A stretch of 64,000 nt of DNA from Woronichinia naegeliana WA131 (GTDB lineage Bacteria; Cyanobacteriota; Cyanobacteriia; Cyanobacteriales; Microcystaceae): contig CP073041.1 in NCBI GenBank assembly GCA_025370055.1, positions 7,472,272-7,536,271 of the forward strand. The letters are read 5' to 3'. Within the stretch, counting starts at the first letter, position 1. Each line of letters begins with the position of its first letter. Below are positions 19,033-27,412 of this stretch, one piece after another. The position numbers and the translations under genes are program-made. A model generated the notes under the pieces. The model had not been told where the DNA came from, did no database searches, and was given only the letters and a program-made list of their open reading frames with translations.

Positions 19033-19380
19033 ATGTCGAACCCTAATCCTCGAATTGAAAATTTAGCATTAGGGCGAGGACAAAAGCCCAAGCTGGGTCA
19101 TCAGTCTTATAAATTCAATATTAATCCCGAAGATAAAGACCGATTGGAAACGATTGCGGAAGCTTACGGTTGCATATACGCAGGCAAAGGCTCTATTTCG
19201 GCCCTGTTAGCTAAAATTGCTAGAGATGAACTAATTATCACCCCTTCTCCTTCTTATGTCACAGTCCAAAATACCGCGACAGGCAATCAGGAACGCGAGA
19301 AGAAGCGGAAACGGATTTTAGATCAAGATTTGCTTGACAGGAATAAGTCAAAACTTTCTGATACTGAATCCTTCGAGTGA
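19033..19380 (+). CDS. Small protein with possible ribbon-helix-helix fold, upstream of the PIN-TGS-ACT gene
   Basis: A 115-residue protein of unknown family. The segment YKFNINPEDKDRLETIAEAYG, followed by GSISALLAKIARDELI (about residues 22-70), has the strand-helix-helix spacing of ribbon-helix-helix antitoxins or regulators. The C-terminus is charged (EREKKRKRILDQDLLDRNKSK). ATG 19033 is preceded by GGAG at 7 bp spacing and is preferred to the ATG at 19018. The gene lies 137 bp upstream of, and in the same direction as, a PIN-like fusion gene, so an antitoxin-like role is conceivable but not shown. The IS50-like end stops 42 bp upstream, so its native promoter may have been replaced. Confidence 0.55.
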   Translation: MSNPNPRIENLALGRGQKPKLGHQSYKFNINPEDKDRLETIAEAYGCIYAGKGSISALLAKIARDELIITPSPSYVTVQNTATGNQEREKKRKRILDQDLLDRNKSKLSDTESFE

Positions 19381-20272
19381 TTGTGAGGGATCACAAGCAT
19401 AGATTTTGGAATGAAATAGCTTGAAAAACACAATGCCTGATGGTGTTGTGACCTTTTTGCTGGAAACTTGTTAGAATGGGAGCCGAATCTCATTAAGGTT
19501 TTGGCTGCTAGAGAATTTTGGACTATCCTTATCACATCGTTGCCAGTTTTTCTCCCCTACTAGACCTCTTGCTTGAGCCAGAACAGCCAGATGATCGCAT
19601 TGCTCAACTCAAACAAGCGATTCAAGCAGGGGAACTTTATATCGAAGTTTCGCCGATTACTATCAATTCAGCAATTCGTTATATTGAGCTAAAATATCCC
19701 CGTCTTAATGAACAAAAAAGACTGACCAGTGAATTACTCGATTGGGTTCGGGTTAATTCAGAGCATGGCATTGAGTACCACAATATTTTAGAAGAAGCGA
19801 ATAATTTACGTCCTTACCCAGATAGTCTGGCTTTTGAAGATATTGTTAATCTTGTCTTTGCCAAGGAAATTGGTGGTGGCTCAGTCTATCTTACCGATGA
19901 GCCTGTTGTCATACAAGAATTTATTGCTAATAAAAATCTCGGTTTAGAATATCAAGATTTACCAATTTTTGACTTAGAATCGTTGGCTGATTGGTTAGAC
20001 AAGGATTCTCCATTTAATGATTCCAGAGGAGTGATTATTTCCAGAACTCCTGCGGGTAAAGAGATTCAACTAAGCTTTGATCCCCAAACTAATAAGCATC
20101 CAACCCCTGTAGATTTTGCCTATGGAGTGCATACAAATATTGGCCATCGCTGTCAAGGAGCCTTAATTAACGGCAAAGAGGTTTCTCTTAATACACAATT
20201 ACGGGATAATCAGATTGTTCAAATCATTGAACGGCCTGATCAATGTCCTGATCGCGCTTGGCTAGTGGTCTG

Positions 20273-20976
20273 TCAATTTTCTATTTGTGGATAAAGACGC
20301 TTGAGACGGATACGAGCCTCAGCCGTCGTGAATTGCCAATCTACCGACTTTTGGGAATGATTGCGCTGAGTGTACCAAGCCGTTGTTTCTTGCTCTAAAG
20401 TTTCCCGATCTGGAATTCGACGAGCTAGGCATTGCCGAGTCATTGCGGACAGCTCGTTTTCAGCAATATTAAGCCAACTGCCATGTTTTGGGGTATGGTG
20501 AATTTCCAACCGTTCGACTAGACGACGAGCCGTGGAAGGCTCAAATGCTTCATATAGTGAGGCAAGTTTGTGAGTATTTAGCTGATCACATACTAAAATG
20601 ACTTTGTCGTTATCAGCATAGTCGTTATCGAGTAAATTCTTAATTTCTGTTGCCCAGTCAACCGATGTTCTACGTTCACTGACAACTGTCTTTCGCCACC
20701 CAGACAAGGGTTCTGTAAACATAAAGATATTGGCTGTTCCATTGCGTTCATATTCGTAATCATGCGCCTCTGGCTGTCCAGGTTTGGCTGGTAGAGGAAG
20801 GCGGGTTTCTTTGACCAATTGTATAGGTTGCTCATCCATGCAAATCACTGGACAATTGGGGTCATAGGGTCGGTGATAAATTTCTAGAACATCTTCCATG
20901 TTAGACACAAATTCGGCACTCTTTTCTGGTGGAATCACGTACATCTGTCGCAGATGAGGTTTTAGTTCGTTTTTTT
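20273..20976 (-). CDS. IS630-family transposase ORF-B (catalytic part)
   Basis: The DDE part of the element-N transposase: CPVICMDEQPIQL near the start (first Asp), DKVILVCDQLNTHKLASLYE (second Asp), and HHTPKHGSWLNIAENELSAMTRQ (Glu). It has no good start of its own; the frame is open upstream into the A8 run at 20970-20977. A -1 slip from ORF-A on that run reads LKKNELKPHLRQMYVIPPEKS into ORF-B, giving a fused ~370-residue transposase. Such slippery-A frameshifting is common in IS elements. Confidence 0.85.
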
Positions 20977-21405
20977 TAACACTTGACGCACGGTTTCGTG
21001 ACTAATTGCTGGCACAATTTCTAACTCGACCGCCTTGTCGGCTAGTAACCTCAATGTCCAACGGGCTTGACCAGCAGGCGGTTCTCCACAACGTAAGGCG
21101 ATTAGTTTTGCTTCTACCTCTCCATCAATAATCGGTTGACGAGGCGGCGTTTTGCGGGGCTTGCGGCTTAATGCTGACTCCACACCTTCATTGACCAATC
21201 GCTCCCTGAGATTGGCGACTGTGTTACGGTGACAACTAAAGGCGGCGGCAGCTTCCTCATCCGTCCATCCTTGTCCATTCACATCAATGTTTAACAGAAT
21301 ATTGGCGTGCTTAATTTTGTAAGCCGCTCCTTTGCCGATGGATACCAAATCTTTTAGGGTCTGACGTTCTTCTTGACTTAATCGGACAATATAGGTCTTG
21401 AGCAT
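20962..21405 (-). CDS. IS630-family transposase ORF-A (DNA-binding part)
   Basis: A 147-residue protein with helix-turn-helix segments (WTDEEAAAAFSCHRNTVANLRERLVNEG at about 47-75) and a second winged-helix region ending ISHETVRQVLKKTN. It stops just after eight consecutive A residues. The ATG at 21405 begins MLKTYIVRLSQEER, a typical start for this group. It probably acts mainly as the N-terminal half of the frameshift product. Confidence 0.85.
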   Translation of the reverse strand: MLKTYIVRLSQEERQTLKDLVSIGKGAAYKIKHANILLNIDVNGQGWTDEEAAAAFSCHRNTVANLRERLVNEGVESALSRKPRKTPPRQPIIDGEVEAKLIALRCGEPPAGQARWTLRLLADKAVELEIVPAISHETVRQVLKKTN

Positions 21406-22035
21406 GGTTACTTATTACGATATCTGTTGAGGTAATGAATAGCCTCTCCATTTTCCCTCAAATTCACAATCTTTAGCTTGACAGACCACTAGAATTTGTT
21501 GCTACTAAAAAAGCGAAGGAAAAAATTCGCCAATGGTTCAAAGAAAAAGATATTGAGAATGGCATCAAAATGTTAAAACAACAGTTTGACAATCAGTATT
21601 ATCTTAATGGAGAAACCTATCTTTACGTTGCTCGAAGACTCCATTATAAAAATACTTTAACCTTGCTGGAAAAATTAGGATCGGGGGCGATTGGCATCGA
21701 AAAAGTAATACAAATAGTTGAATCGAGATTCAAAGCAAAAGGGCTATCCGTTTCTAACCGTACTTTAGTTGGCACAAAGCCTTCTCTTTTAGGGACTGAA
21801 CCTAACCAAGAAATTATTCTGGCAACCTGCTGTTTTCCGTTGCCCCAGGATGGTGAGATTGTTGGCATTATCAGTGAACGTAATAAGAAGCCCCTACTGC
21901 GAGTTCATCGTCAAGACTGTCCTAATCTGAATAATATCAGACCCGAACATCAACAAATACTACAGTGGAATTGTCAGGTTTGTACGGTTGAAATTCAGGT
22001 GACAATGAAAAATCGTCCTGGCATTTTAATGAGTA

Positions 22036-23166
22036 TACTTCAAACGTTCATAATCTGAGATTTATCAAAGCGTTGAAATCGTAAGGTGAGCAAAGAATCA
22101 AGCTCCTCCTTATATTTTACGTTAGCATCTTCAAGACATCCTGAAATTGCTGCAGAAAACTGCGTAAAATCTTCATAATATTTTGCGTATAAACACTTCT
22201 TTTTCACAAACTTCCACAGTCTTTCAATTAAATTCAAGTTAGGAGAATAAGGAGGTAAGTACAGTAACTCTATTCCTAATGATTCTGCCAACTCCTGCAC
22301 AATTCGGCATTTTTGATAACGAGCATTGTCTAATACCAACGTAATCGGTATTAATAGTCCTAATTCTGCTATCTTTTCTAGGAGTTCACAAACCTGAGTT
22401 CCCGTAATATAAGAACTGTTCGTTACCATAATTACTTCATGGGTAATTGCATTTAATGCTCCTAACACATTAAAACGTTTTCTCCCTGATGGTGACTTAA
22501 TAAAAATCCTTTTGAAGCACCATATAAAATTTACAAATGCTCCCATTACAAAATGAGAGGCATCTACAAAGAAAACTGCCCTTTTTCCTGCTTTTGCCTC
22601 TTCTAGCCTTGGTTCTAGCTCTTTTTCTCTATAGCTATCCTGAGCTTCTACATCTGCTTTTGATGGAATTGTTCCCACCTTTAGACACCTCATTCCTATT
22701 GACTTTAAAAATTTTCTGACTTGCGTTGGACTTCTTTTTATTCCCGTTAATTCTTCTATTCTTTTTACTGCTTCATTTATTCTTGCTGGTGGATTTGACT
22801 CAAAATATGCCTCAATTGTCCCTTGATGCTCTGTTAACTCGCTTTTCGGGCGATTAAATTTTATTTCTTTTAGTTTTTCTATCCCGCCCTCTTGATAATC
22901 ACGGATATAGCTTGTCACCGTATTTACTGAAACTCCTGCGAATTGAGCAATTTTTTGATGAGATAATCCCTGACTTTTTAACCATAAAACTTCCATCTTT
23001 AGCTGTACTCTAGGATGCGGGTGATTAAACCGACCGTAAGACAACAGTCTTTTGTCTTCTTCCGTAAATTCTAACTTAATCATTTCTCAGCCTCTTGACT
23101 ACTTTTTCTATTTTTACTATATTATCTCTTATTTTTAAAATTCGCAACTTGTGACCGTGTTCAGTA
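22036..23166 (-). mobile_element. IS630-family element D, copy 2, in the ACT domain (TA duplication)
   Basis: A complete 1131-bp copy in reverse orientation, bounded by TA at 22034-22035 and 23167-23168. Its removal rejoins the ACT domain codons agt aTc tct. The nucleotide sequence is nearly identical to the copy at 11068, so this disruption is recent. Confidence 0.93.
22040..23083 (-). CDS. IS630-family transposase, intact, copy 2
   Basis: A 347-residue transposase with the same domain order as the copy at 11151-12194. All three catalytic motifs are present (FVDASHF, LVLDNARYQ, PNLNLIERLW). Differences are at three positions (EHQGTIEAY, PPARINEAV, SYREKELEP). It is likely functional and could act on both copies. 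Confidence 0.93.
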   Translation of the reverse strand: MIKLEFTEEDKRLLSYGRFNHPHPRVQLKMEVLWLKSQGLSHQKIAQFAGVSVNTVTSYIRDYQEGGIEKLKEIKFNRPKSELTEHQGTIEAYFESNPPARINEAVKRIEELTGIKRSPTQVRKFLKSIGMRCLKVGTIPSKADVEAQDSYREKELEPRLEEAKAGKRAVFFVDASHFVMGAFVNFIWCFKRIFIKSPSGRKRFNVLGALNAITHEVIMVTNSSYITGTQVCELLEKIAELGLLIPITLVLDNARYQKCRIVQELAESLGIELLYLPPYSPNLNLIERLWKFVKKKCLYAKYYEDFTQFSAAISGCLEDANVKYKEELDSLLTLRFQRFDKSQIMNV

Positions 23167-24243
23167 TATCTCTGATAAATTAACCAAACTTTTTGGCCGA
23201 AATGTTGATATCCTAAAAGTAGATGCTGAACGTAATCCCGCCATTCTGGAGTTTTATGTTCTCTGTGCAGAAAAAGCACAATTAGAGGATTTAGAACCTC
23301 AGCTTAAGGATTTGTCCCCTGATGTCTTACAACTTCGCGTTATGGGTTTATTGCCTGGACGCACTAAATTTGATAAGGCGATCGCCCGTTGAAAGCTAAT
23401 TTGCTCTATTCTACCGAGCTGGACAGTGGGAAGTTCTCGAGGCGTGTAAGTGGAGAAAAGAAAATCGGACATCCGATACAAAAGAGTGCCGTTATGTCCG
23501 AAACTGGCTGATATAAGAAAATCGATAGCCAGTGCTATCTATCAATTATGCAACTATGTCAGCGACTAGAGCAAATCCTCAATAATCTCCGTCCAGCCTT
23601 TAGCCGAGAAGCAACGTTCCAATGGTTTATCCTGTTAGTCTGGGGAGTAGTGCTCAACAGCCAACCCAGCGCAATAACTAGCTATGTCAATGCCATTGGC
23701 TGAACAGAGAGCTACTACAATCAGGCTCTACATTGGTTTGATTCCAAGGCGTTTAGGGTCGAAGGACTAACTTTACAATGGTCAAAGTGGCTAAGTCAGC
23801 ATGAAAGTCTATACAGAATTAAAGGGAAACGGGTGTATGTGGGTGATGGCATCAAAGTGGGGAAAGAAGGACGCAAGATGCCAGGTGTAAAACGACTACA
23901 CCAAGAATCGGAAGATGTGTCCAAGCCAGAGTGGATAAGGGGTCATTACTTCAATGCCTTGAGTATTTTGGTGGGAGTAGGGAAAGCCTGCTTTGCCTTG
24001 CCCTTAGTGTTGCGGCTAGACGATGGCATCAAGTCCAAAGCAACCGAGAAGGGGGAGGGAAAAGGCAAAAAAAAGGTGAAGACGAGCCTGGTGACAAAAA
24101 TGGCTGACCTTTGTGTTACTTACGCAGAGGCAGGGATTTATGTAATTTTGGATGCTTATTTTGCTTGCGAACCAGTGCTCAAAAGTTTTCGCCAGAACGC
24201 CTTGCATCTAATCACAAGAGTGCGTTGCTCCACCGTCGCCTAT

Positions 24244-25692
24244 CATTGGTGTCAACTTAAGCCAAAATGCCTACTCACAAAAGATTAGCCTAAAAGCAGG
24301 CGGAAGTAAGAGTAGGCTGAAAAAAAGGTTAGTATATAAAAAAGTGAGCAAAAAACAAATGGCAAGACAACATCCTCGGAGAAAAGGAAACCCAGACTTA
24401 CGTCGTAAGACAAATCAGCCAGGGGTAGAAATCCCTGAAATAACAAAAGAGTTGTTTGAATTACTAGAACCCACAATGTTTACACCATTAAAATATTTAC
24501 AGGGAACTCATGAGAAAATGATGAGAGATAGGGTATTAAATTTACCAGTAATGGTGGCATTAGTGTTAAGTATAGTGTATCGTCAAATAGCGGGTATAAG
24601 TGAAGCGGTAAGACTGTTAGAGGAAGAGGGATTGCTATGGGTAGCATCATTAAAAGTAAGCAAACAGGCAGTATCAAAAAGAATGATGAATGTGCCAGCC
24701 GAAATATTTGCAATATTACTAAAAGGAGTGTTAGAAAAAGCAGCCGAAAAAGGGAAGAAGCTCCAAGTAGGAGAAAAATGGGAAAAAATAAGAGAAAAGT
24801 TTAGTGCAGTGTGGATAGCAGATGGCTCAACGCTAGAGCAGATAAGGAAAAATATGAAAATAAGTAAAGAAGAAAAGAGTAAATTGGGGGGTAAAATAAT
24901 GATGGTAGTGGAAGCCTTTACCCAAAGACCCGTTACTTTATGGTACACAGAAAATGATAAATCAAATGATAAAATATGGTGTGAAGAATTGGCAGCTAAA
25001 TTACCAGAAAATGGTTTAATTCTTGTAGATATGGGATTTTTTAGCTTTGTGTGGTTTGATTTGTTAACAGAAGCTAAAAAGTTTTTTCTAACCAGATTTA
25101 GAGCGGGTACATCTTACAAAACCAAACAAGTATTGTCTCAAGGTAGTCATTACAGAGATGAGATTATCATTATGGGAAATTACCGTTCTAATCCTTGCAA
25201 GCATCCGGTGAGATTAGTCTCAGTATTATGGGGAACAATCTGGTATCAGTATTTAACAAATGTGTTGTCTCCCGAACAACTGTCCGCCGAAGAGGTCTGT
25301 GATTTATATCGAAGACGATGGACAATCGAAGAAGCCTTTTTATTAACGAAAAGACTTTTAGGACTAGCCTATTTATGGGTAGGGAATAAGAATGGTGTCC
25401 AAATCCAGATTATTTGCACTTTGATTTTCTATACGGTCTTAAATCAATTGGTAGGGGAAGTGGCGATTGCTCTAAATCAACCGAAAGAAAAAATCTCAGT
25501 AGAGATGGTGTTTCGGAGTCTATACTATGTAGCGAAGGCTATTGCTAGAGGAGAAAAGCCTGATACAGTAACCTATCTGGCTGAACGTGCTAAGTTATTT
25601 GGTTTGGTCAAAGCTGAGAGAAAGCGACATCGAGAAAAGGCCGCTCTCAATCAACAAATTTGGGAACCCATTCCTTTAAGTTGACACGGATG
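24244..25692 (+). mobile_element. IS4-family element G (9-bp duplication)
   Basis: The element is 1449 bp with imperfect ends CATTGGTGTCAACTTAAG and, reversed, CATCCGTGTCAACTTAAAG. The direct repeat gtcgcctat flanks it at 24235-24243 and 25693-25701. It is a single copy in this window and the youngest layer of this nest. Confidence 0.92.
24344..25684 (+). CDS. IS4-family transposase, intact
   Basis: A 446-residue transposase. The N-terminal helical region includes VSKQAVSKRM. The DDE core has FSAVWIADGSTLEQIRKN near residue 160 (first Asp), NGLILVDMGFFSFVWFDLL near 228 (second Asp), and EEVCDLYRRRWTIEEAFLLTKRLLGL near 320 with the Glu in an IS4 Y-(2)-R-(3)-E signature. The Lys-rich N-terminus (KKQMARQHPRRKGNPDLRRK) probably binds DNA. 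No frameshift is seen. Confidence 0.92.
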   Translation: MSKKQMARQHPRRKGNPDLRRKTNQPGVEIPEITKELFELLEPTMFTPLKYLQGTHEKMMRDRVLNLPVMVALVLSIVYRQIAGISEAVRLLEEEGLLWVASLKVSKQAVSKRMMNVPAEIFAILLKGVLEKAAEKGKKLQVGEKWEKIREKFSAVWIADGSTLEQIRKNMKISKEEKSKLGGKIMMVVEAFTQRPVTLWYTENDKSNDKIWCEELAAKLPENGLILVDMGFFSFVWFDLLTEAKKFFLTRFRAGTSYKTKQVLSQGSHYRDEIIIMGNYRSNPCKHPVRLVSVLWGTIWYQYLTNVLSPEQLSAEEVCDLYRRRWTIEEAFLLTKRLLGLAYLWVGNKNGVQIQIICTLIFYTVLNQLVGEVAIALNQPKEKISVEMVFRSLYYVAKAIARGEKPDTVTYLAERAKLFGLVKAERKRHREKAALNQQIWEPIPLS

Positions 25693-26538
25693 GTCGCCTA
25701 TGCCCCCTTTTGTTCCGTGCCGACGCTGACGGGGAGAGGACGACCACGGATTTGGGGGAGTTCGATAAAACTAGAAAAGCTGTTCGCTCTGGCGGCGGAC
25801 TTTCCGACAGCTAAAGTCTGGCTCTATGGTCAACAAGTCACGGTTTCTTATCAGTGCTTTGAGTTCCACTGGGATAGTCCCCATCAGCTCGTCAAGTTTG
25901 TTCTGACCCAATTGCCTAACGGACGACGACTGATTCTGCTTTCTACTGATCTCTGTTTGACTGGACCTGAGATTATTGCCGCTTACGGTCTCCGATTTAA
26001 GATTGAAGTCACTTTTCGTCAATTAGTCCATCTTTTGGGCAGCTTTGCCTATCGTTTTTGGCTTAAGAGTCTTCCTACTTTACCTACCTGGCCCAGCAAT
26101 CTTATCCTCAGTGACTATCCACAAGCTGTTCAGACTCAGATTTTAAACAAGGTAGAAGCCTTTGAGCGTTTTGTTAACCTTAATGCCATTGCTTTAGGGC
26201 TACTTCAAATTCTCGCCTTAGAGTTACCCCAGGGGATTTGGGCTAATTTTCCTCGATGGTTTCGGACATTACCATCCCATGGCTACCCTAGTGAACGGAT
26301 TGCTCAACTAGCCCTTCAACATCAAGCCCAAATGATTTTTCCTCAAAGTCCACCCAGTCTGCTTTTGCCTAAATTCCTTACCGCTAAACTTGCCTCTTCC
26401 TCAAGCCCTGATATGCTTACTTTCGTCGCATAGTCATTACCTTATCTGGCATCCATAAACTTCCCACTGTCCAGCTACCGAGTTGTTGTAAATTAAACAG
26501 AATCAGACTTTTGTTAGCCAATTGCGGAGATTTTAACC

Positions 26539-26635
26539 ATGCACGCTCTTTCCATTCCCACCTGGATTATCCATGTTTCTAGTGTGATTGAGTGGATAGC
26601 CTCGATCGCTCTGGTCTGGAAATATGGTGAAGTCA
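26539..26635 (+). pseudogene. DUF2499 protein, 5' fragment only
   Basis: The reading frame MHALSIPTWIIHVSSVIEWIA, followed by LVWKYGEV, is the highly conserved N-terminus of the cyanobacterial/plastid DUF2499 membrane protein (normally about 100 residues). After ~32 residues the sequence changes into the decayed end of IS50-like element M, and the remaining two-thirds are absent. An open frame continues to 26733 but is not homologous. A functional copy, if needed, must be elsewhere. Confidence 0.8.
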
Positions 26636-26752
26636 CGATGATAGCTTCAGAATATATATTTTCCTGTCAAGAGAATTATTTCTCAAAGCCTTGCCAGATA
26701 AAGAGTCTAGAAGTTTGCATTGCTAGATTTTAGACTTAACGGGAAAAGTCAG
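26636..26752 (-). mobile_element. Solo end of IS50-like element M
   Basis: About 117 bp match 18874-18990 (gcttcagaatat, cctgtcaagagaat, tctagaagtttgcattgct and the terminal acttaacgggaaaagtcag) with scattered changes. No transposase remains. It truncates the DUF2499 gene. Confidence 0.85.
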
Positions 26753-26787
26753 ATTTAATGATGCGAGTCATCTCCCTAATAAAATCA

Positions 26788-27384
26788 TTACCCATGATAA
26801 TTGTCTTTTGCCAAGATAAAAACGCTGCCTTCACTACCGCGTCCGATGCGGAGATCTTCGTCTAAGTAGGTGATTTCTAACCAGCCCAGAGATTCTCGTT
26901 GGGGTAGGCCAAAATCCACTGCTAAAAAGCGTTTTTCCAGTTCTAGATCCTGAATCAGTTGATTGGGATTTTTATAGCCGATAATTTTTTGTAACCCGAC
27001 GATGGTGCGTTCAAACTTGACTTCAACTCGACGTTCAGAAACCGGCACGAAGCTGGCCACTACCACCACCAAACTATCCAGAAAAGGTAGGCCAACAAAT
27101 TCAGCGATATTGTAGAGTTTAGATTCCGTTGTCCGAATACATTGATAAATTTCCCCCAGGTCGATCAGGGGAAAGCGATCCAAGCCTAACAGATTGCGAC
27201 TAGTCGTATAAAGTAATCGCCAGTTGCCATCTAATAGAGATTGATTATTTAGGGGCTGGGCATTGGGATTGAGATCTTCCAAATGCTCTACTGCTGTCAG
27301 AATATTGATCCGATCCATTTCTGTCGCCCGTAAGCCTCGATTTCTGCCCGCGATCGCTTCGAGGAGTTTTGTTTTTTCCTGCAT
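26788..27384 (-). CDS. PAP/fibrillin family protein
   Basis: A 198-residue protein of the plastid-lipid-associated/fibrillin family. It has the family pattern DGNWRLLYTTSRNLLGLDRFPLIDLGEIYQCI (about 50-80), VVVASFVPVSERRVEVKFERTIVGLQ in the middle, and the C-terminal YLDEDLRIGRGSEGSVFILAK. The family associates with thylakoid membranes and lipids under photooxidative stress. ATG at 27384 is chosen; two TTG codons upstream would extend it by three residues. It is divergent from the next gene with only 28 bp between the starts. Confidence 0.92.
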   Translation of the reverse strand: MQEKTKLLEAIAGRNRGLRATEMDRINILTAVEHLEDLNPNAQPLNNQSLLDGNWRLLYTTSRNLLGLDRFPLIDLGEIYQCIRTTESKLYNIAEFVGLPFLDSLVVVVASFVPVSERRVEVKFERTIVGLQKIIGYKNPNQLIQDLELEKRFLAVDFGLPQRESLGWLEITYLDEDLRIGRGSEGSVFILAKDNYHG

Positions 27385-27412
27385 AAGCAACAAGAACCCG
27401 TATAAATAAAAT

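Larger units (their letters stand above)
20265..21489 (-). mobile_element. IS630-family element N in the TGS-ACT gene (TA duplication)
   Basis: The element is 1225 bp with ends GTGGTCTGTCAA (20265) and complement (ending 21489), flanked by TA at 20263-20264 and 21490-21491. It is different in sequence from the other IS630 element at 22036. The host codons tgg cTA gaa are restored when it is removed. Confidence 0.92.
19518..23392 (+). pseudogene. PIN-like domain fused to RelA/SpoT C-terminal region (TGS-helical-RIS-ACT), split by two IS630-family elements
   Basis: The exon-like pieces are 19518-20264, 21492-22035 and 23169-23392. Removing both insertions with one TA each restores a continuous 504-codon frame (…RAWLEFVATKK… and …LMSISDKLTK…). 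Residues 1-165 look like a PIN/VapC fold (SPLLDLLL, GELYIEVSPITIN, LAFEDIVNLVFAKEIGGG, VYLTDEP), although the usual first Asp is not evident. A TGS domain follows (TPVDFAYGVHTNIGHRCQGALINGK). Next come the RelA-type helical region, a Cys-rich RIS motif (ATCCFPLPQDGEIVGI, VHRQDCPNL) and an ACT domain (QVTMKNRPGILMS). No HD hydrolase or synthetase domain is present. The start is probably TTG 19518, because a stop lies at 19509. In RelA/SpoT this C-terminal set contacts the ribosome and tRNA. The piece 19518-20294 alone could give a truncated PIN-TGS protein. Confidence 0.8.
23548..26433 (+). pseudogene. IS4-like transposase F, copy 2, nonsense mutation and IS insertion
   Basis: The frame from ATG 23548 meets an in-frame TGA at 23702 (NAIG-stop-TESYY; copy 1 has NALGLTESYY). 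It is then interrupted after VRCSTVAYH by element G and resumes at about 25693 with VAYAPFCSVPTLTGRGRPR through to the stop at 26433. It preserves the full C-terminus that copy 1 lost, including a Pro/Ser/Leu tail. It is dead on two counts. Confidence 0.9.
23419..26474 (+). mobile_element. IS4-like element F, copy 2, with nested element G (8-bp duplication)
   Basis: The ends are perfect: CTGGACAGTGGGAAGTT (23419-23435) and complement (26458-26474). The direct repeat ctaccgag flanks it (23411-23418 and 26475-26482). Removing G and its 9-bp duplication leaves about 1.6 kb. It lies between the end of the TGS-ACT gene and the DUF2499 fragment. Confidence 0.93.

Noticed and set aside
19440-19518. 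Upstream in-frame or frameshifted extension of the PIN-TGS-ACT gene
   Set aside because: A stop at 19509 closes the frame; the alternative frame (LLEWEPNLIKVLAAREFW) shows no continuity with RelA/SpoT domains.
23419-26474. Composite transposon carrying passenger genes
   Set aside because: The only internal gene is the transposase of nested element G; there is no passenger.
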